Assembly (NCBI GenBank): GCA_018660265.1
Contig: JABJKS010000061.1
Span: 1 to 64,000 of the forward strand
Reading direction: 5' to 3'
Source: Rhodospirillaceae bacterium
Lineage (GTDB): Bacteria > Pseudomonadota > Alphaproteobacteria > GCA-2731375
DNA length: 64,000 nucleotides
In this document: piece after piece, positions 34,952-43,008 of the stretch
Position numbering within the stretch: the first letter of the stretch is position 1
Layout: the number at the start of each line of letters is the position of its first letter
Position numbers and translations under genes: made by a program
Notes under the pieces: model-generated
What the model was told of the DNA's origin: nothing
Seen by the model: the letters and a program-made list of their open reading frames with translations, nothing else
Databases searched by the model: none

Positions 34952-35486
34952 CTGTTCACTCCCAAAAATGCTCAGCACTAGGCCATTGCGAAACGCGTAA
35001 AACCGATTTCCATTATTTTATCAGCGCCCAGGCTCACAGTCATCAAGTGCTAAAGACAAAGGAAGCGGTATTTTGATTAATCTGGATGATTGGAAAGCAT
35101 ATAATCTTGCCCTGCTTGAATTTTTTGGAAAAGGAGCAGTTTGCGCTATCGCTTGATTTGTCATGAAAATGGAATTGAAGAAAATTTCATCTAAAGCTTC
35201 AACGATAAGTACCCGAAACTTGAACTAAACACATGTGCTTAGGCAATACAGGCGTTCTTCCTTGTCCAGATAGCGAAAATAGCCTAACTTCGGCTCCAGA
35301 TGTAGATGCTATTACGTGTTCCACAAGCGCGAAAATAAGTAGGTTTGACTTGCGGCATGAAGTCAAAAACATTATTTTTACGCTGCTCTGATCTGGAGAA
35401 AATCCGTTGGAATCCAAAAATTCCTCGATGACCTATCTCTGAAACGAGCTCCCCTCCTTTATCTTTTACCAGGGTATTGAAACAGA
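34952..35486. other. Intergenic region with a possible glycosyltransferase remnant
   Basis: A 535-bp AT-rich stretch. On the minus strand at about 35199-35417 a 72-codon frame contains VKIMFLTS and, 32 residues later, GAEVRLFSLS, reminiscent of the first strands of a GT4 enzyme with material missing in between. I take this as a possible decayed fragment, not a gene. The rest shows no recognisable element. Confidence 0.3.
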
Positions 35487-36317
35487 ATGCTTGAGCTTGT
35501 AAGGCGGTTGCGACATGGTCCGCTGCGCCATTGGTCTCCGCTTTGGATCTTTCTTGGTAGAATTTATCGTTGGTTTATCGGTTTTACTGGTGCCGGATCT
35601 GGCGTGAGTATGCGCATCGGGCCATATGGGCCGTTTAAGTTTGACCCGCATTTTACATTTTCCGATTTTTCGAACTTTGGCCAAGGCAAAAATGGCGGGC
35701 TCACGCGCTGCGTGGAGTTGTCGACGGATGCTCAATGTGTCCTCGACATTGGGGCCCATATCGGGCTCGTATCAATGTCTGTGAGCGGTGTTTTAGCGCC
35801 AAGTGGACGGGTTTACTCGTTTGAGCCCGGTGATGAAAACCGAAAGTTTCTGCAGACCCACGTAGATTTAAATCACATCGGTAATATCGATGTTCTGGGG
35901 CTTGTAGTGAGTGATGAAAATCTTGATGAGATCGAATTCTTCGTACAGACGGGCGACTCGCCTATGAACTCTTTAGCCGTCAGGGGCGATGGGGGCAGCT
36001 ATAAATCCACAATGAAACAACAAATCAATCTCGACGGTTTTTGCAGCGAGAGGGGCTTGTCACCGGATGTCATAAAAATCGATGTCGAGGGGGCGGAGAT
36101 CAAAGTGTTGCAGGGTGCGAAAGAAACAATTGGAAAGCACCAACCGGCCCTGGTCTTGAGCGTTCATAGGGAAGAAATTCGGGAATTGGGTGGCTCTCTG
36201 GAAGAGTTAATGGCCTTAATTCGAGGCTTAGGTTACGAAGTGTTTGATTGTGATAACAACAGGGTTCTCGAAATCGATACGAATGAATATATTTTGGTGC
36301 CCAGGCCAGCAAACTAA
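35487..36317 (+). CDS. FkbM-family methyltransferase
   Basis: A 276-residue SAM-dependent methyltransferase. The SAM motif VLDIGAHIGLVSMSVS starts near residue 88, and GRVYSFEPGDENRKFLQTHV near 110-129 is the acidic second motif. IKIDVEGAEIKVLQGAKETI near 198 is the diagnostic FkbM segment. FkbM proteins O-methylate sugars or polyketides. It stands alone on the plus strand, and its TAA stop lies within the target duplication of the IS5-family element, so expression of anything once downstream has been cut off. The protein itself is intact. Confidence 0.92.
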   Translation: MLELVRRLRHGPLRHWSPLWIFLGRIYRWFIGFTGAGSGVSMRIGPYGPFKFDPHFTFSDFSNFGQGKNGGLTRCVELSTDAQCVLDIGAHIGLVSMSVSGVLAPSGRVYSFEPGDENRKFLQTHVDLNHIGNIDVLGLVVSDENLDEIEFFVQTGDSPMNSLAVRGDGGSYKSTMKQQINLDGFCSERGLSPDVIKIDVEGAEIKVLQGAKETIGKHQPALVLSVHREEIRELGGSLEELMALIRGLGYEVFDCDNNRVLEIDTNEYILVPRPAN

Positions 36318-37248
36318 GAGGCCAACTCGAAACTAGTTGAGTGATTTCAGCAAGTTATGATTCTCTCCGTTGTGTCAAAGCAATGGAGGGGCACAACATG
36401 TGGACTGAAATCACTCGGGTCGATTATGAGCGCCGTGGCGGACGCTATGCAAGCGATATGACGGACCGTGAATGGGCGCTGCTGGCGCCTTTCATGCCTC
36501 CGCGCAAGAGGAACGGTCGACCACGGACAACGGAGATGCGCGATGTCATGGATGCGATCCTGTATATGGCTTCGACGGGCTGCCAATGGGCGATGTTGCC
36601 GAACGATTTCCCGCCGCCCTCGACTGTGCAACGCTATTTCTATGATTGGCGGGACAACGGATTGCTCCGCACGATGAACCACCATCTTGTCATGGAGGCC
36701 CGTGAGTTCGAGGGCCGGGAGGCCAGTCCGTCCGCCGGCGTGATCGACAGCCAGAGCGTGAAAACCACGGAAAGCGGTGGTATTCGCGGCTATGACGCGG
36801 GTAAGAAGATCAAGGGGCGCAAACGTCATATCGTCACCGACACTCTTGGCTTGCTGATTGGCTTGCTGGTTCATGGCGCCGACATCCAGGACCGGGACGG
36901 TGCGCCGGCGGTCCTCAAATCCATTCGCCACAGCTTCCCCTGGCTGCGCCATGTTTTCGCCGACGGGGCCTATGGCAGGCCCAAATTACGTGGCACCCTG
37001 GAGAAGATCGGCGATTGGACGATGGAGATCATCAAACGTTCCGATGCCGCCAAGGGCTTCGAAGTCTTGCCACGACGATGGGTCGTTGAACGCACCTTCG
37101 CCTGGCTGGGGCGCTGCCGCAGATTGGCCAAGGATTGGGAAAAATCAATCGCATCCGCCGAGGCATGGCTCCTCATCGCTCACATCAGGCTCGTCACACG
37201 GCACCTCGCAAGATATTGTTATCAAACATAGAGTTTCGAGTCAGACTC
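36318..37248 (+). mobile_element. IS5-family insertion sequence, complete
   Basis: Terminal inverted repeats: GAGGCCAACTCGAAACT at the left (36318-36334) and, read inward, GAGTCTGACTCGAAACT at the right (37248-37232), 13 of 17 matching. The flanks share TAA (36315-36317 and 37249-37251). If the element ends one base earlier at 37247, the shared sequence is CTAA, which fits the YTAR target preference of the IS427 group. The insertion is at the stop codon of the FkbM gene, which is preserved by the duplication. Confidence 0.85.
36398..37231 (+). CDS. IS5-family transposase
   Basis: A 277-residue single-frame DDE transposase. Seen: MTDREWALLAPFMPP (N-terminal IS5 motif), GVIDSQSVKTTESGG with the first Asp, HVFADGAYGRPKLR with the second Asp, and RRWVVERTFAWLGRCRRLAKDWE with the catalytic Glu in the Y/W-(2)-R-(3)-E region. 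The ATG at 36398 is supported by GGAGG eight bases before it. No frameshift, so it is probably functional. Confidence 0.95.
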   Translation: MWTEITRVDYERRGGRYASDMTDREWALLAPFMPPRKRNGRPRTTEMRDVMDAILYMASTGCQWAMLPNDFPPPSTVQRYFYDWRDNGLLRTMNHHLVMEAREFEGREASPSAGVIDSQSVKTTESGGIRGYDAGKKIKGRKRHIVTDTLGLLIGLLVHGADIQDRDGAPAVLKSIRHSFPWLRHVFADGAYGRPKLRGTLEKIGDWTMEIIKRSDAAKGFEVLPRRWVVERTFAWLGRCRRLAKDWEKSIASAEAWLLIAHIRLVTRHLARYCYQT

Positions 37249-37342
37249 TAAGATCCGTATCGCGAAGATAGCGGTGCATGTCGGCCGCTAAAAGCCACAC
37301 TCACCTACGCAACGTCATGAAGAATCAAGGCACCGCAGCTTT

Positions 37343-37369
37343 GGATTGACAGGGCCTTAGCGTCAATCC
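37343..37369. repeat. Inverted repeat spanning the carbamoyltransferase stop codon
   Basis: GGATTGAC (37343-37350) and GTCAATCC (37362-37369) form a perfect 8-bp stem with an 11-base loop that itself contains an AGGGCCT palindrome. On the minus-strand transcript the hairpin includes the TGA stop of the carbamoyltransferase. No U-run follows, so termination is possible but unproven. Confidence 0.4.
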
Positions 37370-39198
37370 AGTTCAAAGGCGTTCTTGTAGTCCAATTTCA
37401 GCGCCGGGTCTTGATCGGTCTTTAACAACACGCAGTTGCCGATCGCCAGAACGTCCAATTCCGAGCCCATAAAGCAACGGAAGGCATCTTCGGGTGTGCA
37501 GACGATGGGTTCGCCGCGGACATTGAAGCTGGTATTGACGAGCACGGGACAGCCTGTACGCGATTTGAAGGCGCTGATCAATGCGTGATAACGTGGATTA
37601 GTCTCTGCGTGCACCGTTTGGATCCGCGCCGAGTAATCAACATGGGTAACGGCTGGAATATCAGAGCGCGCAATATTCAGCTTGTCGATGCCGAACAGCG
37701 CGTCTTCCTCTGGCGACATTGCCTTCTGGCGTTCCGTTTTCACATCGGCAACCATGAGCATGTAGGGACTGTCGATATCAAGTTCGAACCAGTCGGCAAC
37801 ATCTTCGCGCAGTACCGAGGGCGCAAATGGGCGAAAGCTCTCCCTGTACTTTACCTTCAAGTTGAGGTTTTTTTGCATCGCGGGCGAGCGCGGGTCGCCC
37901 AGGATTGAACGCCCCCCCAAGGAGCGGGGCCCAAATTCCATCCGCCCTTGAAACCAGCCAATCGCATTTTCGCTGGCTAGCGCGTCGGCAACGGTTGAGA
38001 TGAGCGTTTCATAATCGAGGACACTGTAATTTGCGCCGATGACAGAGAGCCGGGATTCGATATCGTCTTGGCTATAGTCAGGCCCAAGATAGCTGCCGGC
38101 CATGGAATCCGCCCCGCCATTTAAGATGCGGGGCTTATCCTGGAAGCGGTGGTAGGCGAGATAGGCTGCACCAAGGGCACCGCCGGCGTCGCCTGCGGCG
38201 GGCTGTATCCAGATATTCTCAAACGCGCCGTCGCGCAGTAGCTTGCCATTGGCCACACAATTGAGCGCCACGCCGCCGGCGAGGCAGAGATTTTTCGAAC
38301 CTGTCTCGACAGCTAATGATCGAGACAGGCGAAGCATAACCTCTTCCGTTACCGATTGGATGGACGCGGCGAGATCCATGTGTTTCTGCGTCAATAATTC
38401 ATCGGCACCCCGGGCTGGTCCTTCGAACAAGGCGTCGAAGCGGGCATTCGTCATGCGCAATCCCGTGCAATAGTCAAAATAATCAAGATTGAGGCGAAAT
38501 GAGCCATCAGCTTTGACGTCAATTAGATTGTCGAGGATACGGTCACGGTAGATCGGTTCGCCATAGGGCGCTAAACCCATGACCTTATATTCGCCCGAGT
38601 TGACGCGAAAACCTGTGTAGTATGTCAACGCTGAGTACAACAACCCAAGGGAATGGGGCCAATGGATTTCCCGGGTCATGTTCAAATCGCTGCCATGACC
38701 TATGGCCATTGATGCTGTCGCCCATTCGCCGACCCCATCCATGGTCAAAACCACGGCCTCGTCAAAAGGCGAGGGGAAATAGGCGCTCGCCGCGTGGCTT
38801 TGATGATGCTCTGAAAAGAGAAGCCTCTGTTCCCAATCGAAATCGGGCGCGGCCTCCTTCAATTTATCCGTGAGCATGGACTTCTGGAACAACTTTTCCT
38901 TAATCCATACGGGAATGGCCTTTGAAAAAGAAGAAAATCCGCGCGGCGCGAAGGCTACGTATGTTTCCAACAGGCGCTCGAATTTCAGAAAAGGCTTGTC
39001 GTAGAATGCGACGTAATCAACATCACCCAATGAGATTCCACCGGCGTTTAGGCAATAATCGATGGCTTGCGCGGGATAGTTCGAATCATGTTTGATACGT
39101 GTGAAACGCTCTTCTTGTGCAGCGGCGACTATGCGACCGTCCGCGATCAGAGTTGCGGCACTGTCGTGATAGAAAGCGGAAATTCCAAGTATGCGCAT
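37363..39198 (-). CDS. O-carbamoyltransferase (NodU/CmcH family)
   Basis: A 611-residue carbamoyltransferase. The N-terminal Kae1-like domain shows MRILGISAFYHDSAATLI, SEHHQSHAASAYFPS (metal-binding histidines near residue 122) and VVLTMDGVGEW. GGVALNCVANGKL near 302 is a conserved later motif. The C-terminal YrdC-like half carries MEFGPRSLGGRSILGDPR and KYRESFRPFAPSVL. The family moves a carbamoyl group from carbamoyl phosphate through carbamoyl-AMP to sugar hydroxyls. The ATG at 39198 fits the family start; an upstream extension would overlap the small gene before it. The adjacent DUF5989, SxtJ and SGNH genes form a commonly seen neighbourhood. Confidence 0.93.
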   Translation of the reverse strand: MRILGISAFYHDSAATLIADGRIVAAAQEERFTRIKHDSNYPAQAIDYCLNAGGISLGDVDYVAFYDKPFLKFERLLETYVAFAPRGFSSFSKAIPVWIKEKLFQKSMLTDKLKEAAPDFDWEQRLLFSEHHQSHAASAYFPSPFDEAVVLTMDGVGEWATASMAIGHGSDLNMTREIHWPHSLGLLYSALTYYTGFRVNSGEYKVMGLAPYGEPIYRDRILDNLIDVKADGSFRLNLDYFDYCTGLRMTNARFDALFEGPARGADELLTQKHMDLAASIQSVTEEVMLRLSRSLAVETGSKNLCLAGGVALNCVANGKLLRDGAFENIWIQPAAGDAGGALGAAYLAYHRFQDKPRILNGGADSMAGSYLGPDYSQDDIESRLSVIGANYSVLDYETLISTVADALASENAIGWFQGRMEFGPRSLGGRSILGDPRSPAMQKNLNLKVKYRESFRPFAPSVLREDVADWFELDIDSPYMLMVADVKTERQKAMSPEEDALFGIDKLNIARSDIPAVTHVDYSARIQTVHAETNPRYHALISAFKSRTGCPVLVNTSFNVRGEPIVCTPEDAFRCFMGSELDVLAIGNCVLLKTDQDPALKLDYKNAFELD

Positions 39199-39205
39199 TG
39201 CCGGA

Positions 39206-39355
39206 TCAGAAAATAGTGTAGATGAAAGGGGCCACGGCACTGCCCTGGGTAAGAACGATCAGCCCGCCAAACAACAGCATCATGATCATGATAGGCAGCA
39301 GCCAGAATTTTTTGCGGTTCCGCATGAAGGCCCATAGTTCCAATAAAAACGACAT
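39206..39355 (-). CDS. DUF5989-family small membrane protein
   Basis: A 49-residue protein starting MSFLLELWAFMRNRKKFWLLP, with a single helix (LPIMIMMLLFGGLIVL) and a GSAVAPFIYTIF tail. This is the standard DUF5989 form: a short amphipathic start, RNRKKFWL and one membrane helix. It fits exactly between SxtJ (9 bp upstream) and the carbamoyltransferase (7 bp downstream), the usual order of this module. Its role is unknown; it may anchor or regulate the carbamoyltransferase. Confidence 0.85.
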   Translation of the reverse strand: MSFLLELWAFMRNRKKFWLLPIMIMMLLFGGLIVLTQGSAVAPFIYTIF

Positions 39356-39364
39356 TACGCCCCG

Positions 39365-39796
39365 CTAAAATTGCTGTTTCATAGTCTCTGGCGCCGGTCC
39401 GGGAGGTTCCCGGTCGATCCAGTAACTGGTTGCTGCATGATCCAGGCCAATATTCAATGGCCGTTTGCCGAACGCGCGCATCAAAAGGCCAATTGGCGTG
39501 ACGACCAAAAAGAATAGCAACGCCATCACCAGCGGACTGACGATACAATGCAGCAACGTGCCGAATTTGGTCCAAAGCCGATTTAGCGGCGCCATGGTCT
39601 CTGGGTGAATGAGGGAAAGCGCCAGGAAAACGGCTGCTATAACCATTGACCAAATTCGAATGGCATCGCCACCAATAAGCGGGGCCAAGCCGATCACGGT
39701 AAAAACAACCGTGAAGACAAAGCCGAATGCGCGATCCGTAGAGGACTTGACCGCATCTCGCTGTTCAAATTGTTCGTGAGTTTGTGGATCAGACAT
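39365..39796 (-). CDS. SxtJ-family membrane protein
   Basis: A 143-residue protein with an N-terminal charged segment and three hydrophobic helices (about residues 25-40, 46-62 and 80-105). FGFVFTVVFTVIGLAPL, NRLWTKFGTLLH and TPIGLLMRAFGKRPLN match the SxtJ family, named from cyanobacterial saxitoxin clusters where it also sits near a carbamoyltransferase. Function is unknown. It lies 9 bp before the DUF5989 gene and is likely cotranscribed with the carbamoyltransferase. Confidence 0.88.
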   Translation of the reverse strand: MSDPQTHEQFEQRDAVKSSTDRAFGFVFTVVFTVIGLAPLIGGDAIRIWSMVIAAVFLALSLIHPETMAPLNRLWTKFGTLLHCIVSPLVMALLFFLVVTPIGLLMRAFGKRPLNIGLDHAATSYWIDREPPGPAPETMKQQF

Positions 39797-39944
39797 AGTT
39801 CAATCGATTAATAATCATGGCATCTCAAAATAACGACGATTGTAGCATGGTTTCAGCCCTACAAAATCGGAATACTCCAAAGGCGCTCAAACGTTCGCGG
39901 CTTGGGGCAGACATGGCCATTGAAACTTGTGTCAGCCTTCATCG

Positions 39945-41252
39945 CTATTCACCCGTTGTCTGCATAGCCATAGCCATGGCCATGGCGAGGGCTTCAGCAA
40001 CGGCATGATGGCCTTCAACGGTCAGGTGTAAATTGGAGGGGAAATACATCAGGGGTCGGTTTTGTGCGGTTATTTGCATGTGTGGTGTTAGGTCCACAAA
40101 GTCGATGTCTAAATCTTTGCAAACGTCCCTGAACCAGTCACGTTGCGTTCGGCTAAAACCGGCAAGTAGGCCTTTTAGTGCTGGGTCGTCAAATTTCACC
40201 GCTGAAGAATAGGCTGTGTAGGCGGACGGCGTATAGGCAAGGATGGGGCGGAAATTGTCTGCATCAGCCATGGTGCGGAAGCGTACCATCGCGTCCCGGA
40301 AGGCTTCAAACAGCGTCGGCACCCGTGCCGCTAAGCGCGCATGGTGGATTTCATCGGTGTCGCTGTTGGTTCTGTTGAATACGACTTCATCTTTGCCAAG
40401 CTGCACGCGGTAGGTAAAGTTTTCTGGCAATTTGTTTTTCGGCAATATCTGCAAGGTTAACCCTACAAACAAATCAATGGCATAGCTGCGGCCAAGAATG
40501 CCGTCACGAATTTCCCGCAAAGCACGCCGGCCGACACGAACGGGAAGCTCTGCGTTAAATTCCAAACCGCGCGATTTCGGCAGCGCACTGGGAAAACGTC
40601 CCGGCTCACGTGTCTTGTAATATACGAGGGCATCTCGTAAATCGTTACCCTCGTATATGTTCATTATAACAGTCGCCGGTTTTAGGGGGCTTCCAAACGT
40701 CCGATATATTTGCGTGTATTCGTAGGGTCCAATGCCGCTTCGCCCCAAATTGCGGCCTGAAGATTGCGTTTTTTCCTTCAATACGGCGGTCCAGGTATCT
40801 TGCGGGCTTACTGCGGTGCACCAGGTGAACGAATCACCTATAGTGACGATTTTGACGTTGGCATCATGGGCATCCCTTGCGCCGGGGTCCGTCGGATTGC
40901 AGAATCCTGCCCCATCCATCTTGTAATTCTCGACGGCACCGTAGGTCAGATCAACGTCGTCGGATCGACGTTGAAATTCCGCGCCAGGTTGCCACACCGA
41001 TAAGTTCGGTCCGCCATCGTCGCGGATGATGGCAAGCTCTATTTCGGTCGTCGGCAGGTTAAGCCGGGCAGCAATCGCCCGGCGCTCCGGCGGCGGAAAA
41101 TCCGCCAGCGCCGAGATCGGGATAAGGGCTGGAAATAAACGCAGTCCTACCTCAAACCCGCCAATGGTAATGGCGGCAATGAATAAATAGGGAAGCACCT
41201 GGACCAGCCCGGCGAGCGCCCATCGTGGGCGGAAAAAACCTTGGTTAGACAC
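39945..41252 (-). CDS. SGNH-type hydrolase-like protein, membrane-anchored
   Basis: A 435-residue protein with one N-terminal helix (about residues 18-38) and a periplasmic SGNH domain: VTIGDSFTWCTAV near residue 136 (block I, Ser in GDSF), YEGNDLRDAL (block III Asn) and LHLTVEGHHAVAEAL near 418 (block V His; the usual Asp is replaced). Proteins of this type often accompany the SxtJ/DUF5989/carbamoyltransferase set, and related AlgX/AlgJ proteins O-acetylate polysaccharide. The C-terminus ends in four Ala-Met pairs encoded by a short 6-bp tandem repeat. A 148-bp gap separates it from SxtJ. Confidence 0.75.
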   Translation of the reverse strand: MSNQGFFRPRWALAGLVQVLPYLFIAAITIGGFEVGLRLFPALIPISALADFPPPERRAIAARLNLPTTEIELAIIRDDGGPNLSVWQPGAEFQRRSDDVDLTYGAVENYKMDGAGFCNPTDPGARDAHDANVKIVTIGDSFTWCTAVSPQDTWTAVLKEKTQSSGRNLGRSGIGPYEYTQIYRTFGSPLKPATVIMNIYEGNDLRDALVYYKTREPGRFPSALPKSRGLEFNAELPVRVGRRALREIRDGILGRSYAIDLFVGLTLQILPKNKLPENFTYRVQLGKDEVVFNRTNSDTDEIHHARLAARVPTLFEAFRDAMVRFRTMADADNFRPILAYTPSAYTAYSSAVKFDDPALKGLLAGFSRTQRDWFRDVCKDLDIDFVDLTPHMQITAQNRPLMYFPSNLHLTVEGHHAVAEALAMAMAMAMQTTGE

Positions 41253-41748
41253 TATTATTGGCTAACTGATGATCTGTGGATAAGTTTCAGGTCTGCGGAA
41301 GCATTGACGCCAGATAGCTTGCCGTGAGTTCCTGTCACATGGCATTTAAGGATCACCTTCCTGAATGAACAGCACCTACCTACCGATTTATCGAAGGTAA
41401 AAACATGCGCACACTCATACCATAAATCTGGCGGAAATTAAAGGAGAGAATGCCCAAAAATTGCCATTTCAGAGTATGCAGGCGGGGTCATGCTTGCCGG
41501 TTATTGGTGCTGGTGTGCCGCGCTTACGGGGGGGAGGTCCTGGTAAATGAACTTCGCCGGCATGATCCTGGAGGAGGTAATCAGGCACGCGGAAAACCAG
41601 TCCATAAAGAGGCGGACGATTGACATCCAAACCCGTTGACACGTAGACATTTCAATGGTCCCCTGCCGCACAATGTGGTGGGCCACAATTCACTCATTCT
41701 TGTTTCGTGAACGAATACTTTAACCAAAAGGCATAACTGCTTTTGACT
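41253..41748. other. Intergenic region between divergent genes
   Basis: About 496 bp containing the start signals of the SGNH gene (minus) and the GT-C gene (plus). Apart from one plus-strand promoter-like sequence (41620-41649) I see only short open frames without recognisable products, including a 57-codon arginine- and cysteine-rich frame from 41451 that I regard as chance. Confidence 0.4.
41620..41649 (+). promoter_or_regulatory. Possible sigma-70-type promoter of the GT-C gene
   Basis: TTGACA (41620-41625), an 18-base spacer, then TAGACA (41644-41649). The -35 box is perfect, the -10 box has two mismatches to TATAAT, and the start codon is about 100 bases downstream. A second overlapping TTGACA at 41636 lacks a -10 partner. 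Confidence 0.33.
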
Positions 41749-43008
41749 ATGTCCAACTTAGGGTCGTCTCTCGGGAAGGTGCCGTGGACGGTCAGTAAAT
41801 CAGTTGTCCTGGCTTGCTTCGTTGCGCTATTTGCCCGCCTGGCCGTGTTTTTCTATATGATCGCTTACCCGGTGACGAACGAATCTGGCGATCTTGTTTC
41901 ACCTATGATCTTCCAACGCGGCGCTGATCATAGATTTTATCTTGATTCGCTGGCGATCTATCAGGGTTCATTTTCTGACTTCATCGCACAAATTATCAAG
42001 ACCTTCGACGCCCCGTTCTCCAACCTTTATAAGTTTGTGACCTCGGGGCCCATCCTCCCGATGTTGTTTGTCATATTCCGTTATTCTTCCGAAAATACCT
42101 TGCCGCTTTCGATTGCTACCCTGACCGTGGGAACGGTTACGGCGTGGCTATGGATCGTCTGGTTAGACCGGCTTCAGGTGCGCCTGCGTTGGCTTCTCGC
42201 TTTTGCGATATTGCCAAGTCCGATCTGGTATCAGATCAACAACTCTTTAGATACTTATCACGCACTATTTGTGGCGCTGTTCGTCCTAGTGTTCTTAGAC
42301 GGAGAGGCGAACCGAACCCGGGTTGCGATAGGGCTCGGTGCGGGCACAATGGCAACTCTGGCGAAACCAAACGGTCTTCCGCTCATTATCTTCATGTTTA
42401 TCGATATTATTCTGCATCATTCGACGACACGAAAATGGTTAAAAGTGGCGTTCATGACAGGTGCGGCTGCCATTATGGCGATATTTTTTCTGTTTTATAT
42501 GACCTATCTGATCTCTTTCCTTGAGAGTTCAAGCCATTTTAGTTTCTTCGGTGTCCCCTATGCCCGCTATATCACTGGTATGTACGAGTCATTGCCGGTT
42601 TTCCTAGATCTGCCCTTATCATGGTTTTCCCTAATCGCGGCTAAGATGCTCTATCTGGTCGGGTTGCGGCCAAGTTATGGCGTTACACCGATTGATATTG
42701 TTCTGATACGATCGGCGCCAGGTTTGATCCTGTTGCCGGGCTTGCTTTGGCTGTTGTTCAAAAGGCCGCGCCGCATAGCCCTTTTCATCCTATTATTCCT
42801 GATACCGCCGTTTTTGGGCGCGACACAGGAGAGATACCTGCTGCCGGTCATGCCAATTGTATTCTATTACAGTGTGGTCGCTTTCGGCGCATTGCAGCAG
42901 GCCGTACTTGGACGACGCGATTATGCGGATCGCATCCCCGTGGCAATCGATACGGCTACGTCTAAGCGCGTGACAGACGGGGATGGATCGGGACGGACGG
43001 TTGATTAG
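41749..43008 (+). CDS. Polytopic membrane glycosyltransferase, GT-C (GT39/GT83-like)
   Basis: A 419-residue protein with about ten membrane helices. The first extracytoplasmic loop has GADHRFYLDSLAIY (near residue 57), an acidic motif in the catalytic position of GT-C enzymes, and AKPNGLPLII near 206 resembles the GT39 pattern. Such enzymes transfer sugars from polyprenyl-phosphate donors in the periplasm. Start: ATG at 41749, with TTG at 41743 as alternative. Its last 47 bp overlap the convergent GtrB-like gene, so donor-making and donor-using genes are side by side. Confidence 0.72.
   Translation: MSNLGSSLGKVPWTVSKSVVLACFVALFARLAVFFYMIAYPVTNESGDLVSPMIFQRGADHRFYLDSLAIYQGSFSDFIAQIIKTFDAPFSNLYKFVTSGPILPMLFVIFRYSSENTLPLSIATLTVGTVTAWLWIVWLDRLQVRLRWLLAFAILPSPIWYQINNSLDTYHALFVALFVLVFLDGEANRTRVAIGLGAGTMATLAKPNGLPLIIFMFIDIILHHSTTRKWLKVAFMTGAAAIMAIFFLFYMTYLISFLESSSHFSFFGVPYARYITGMYESLPVFLDLPLSWFSLIAAKMLYLVGLRPSYGVTPIDIVLIRSAPGLILLPGLLWLLFKRPRRIALFILLFLIPPFLGATQERYLLPVMPIVFYYSVVAFGALQQAVLGRRDYADRIPVAIDTATSKRVTDGDGSGRTVD

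Noticed and set aside
41501-41686. Short frames in the 41.3-41.7 kb gap, including a 57-codon plus-strand frame from 41451
   Set aside because: Products have unnatural composition (many Arg, Cys, His), no family and no operon context; the best feature in the gap is a promoter-like sequence.
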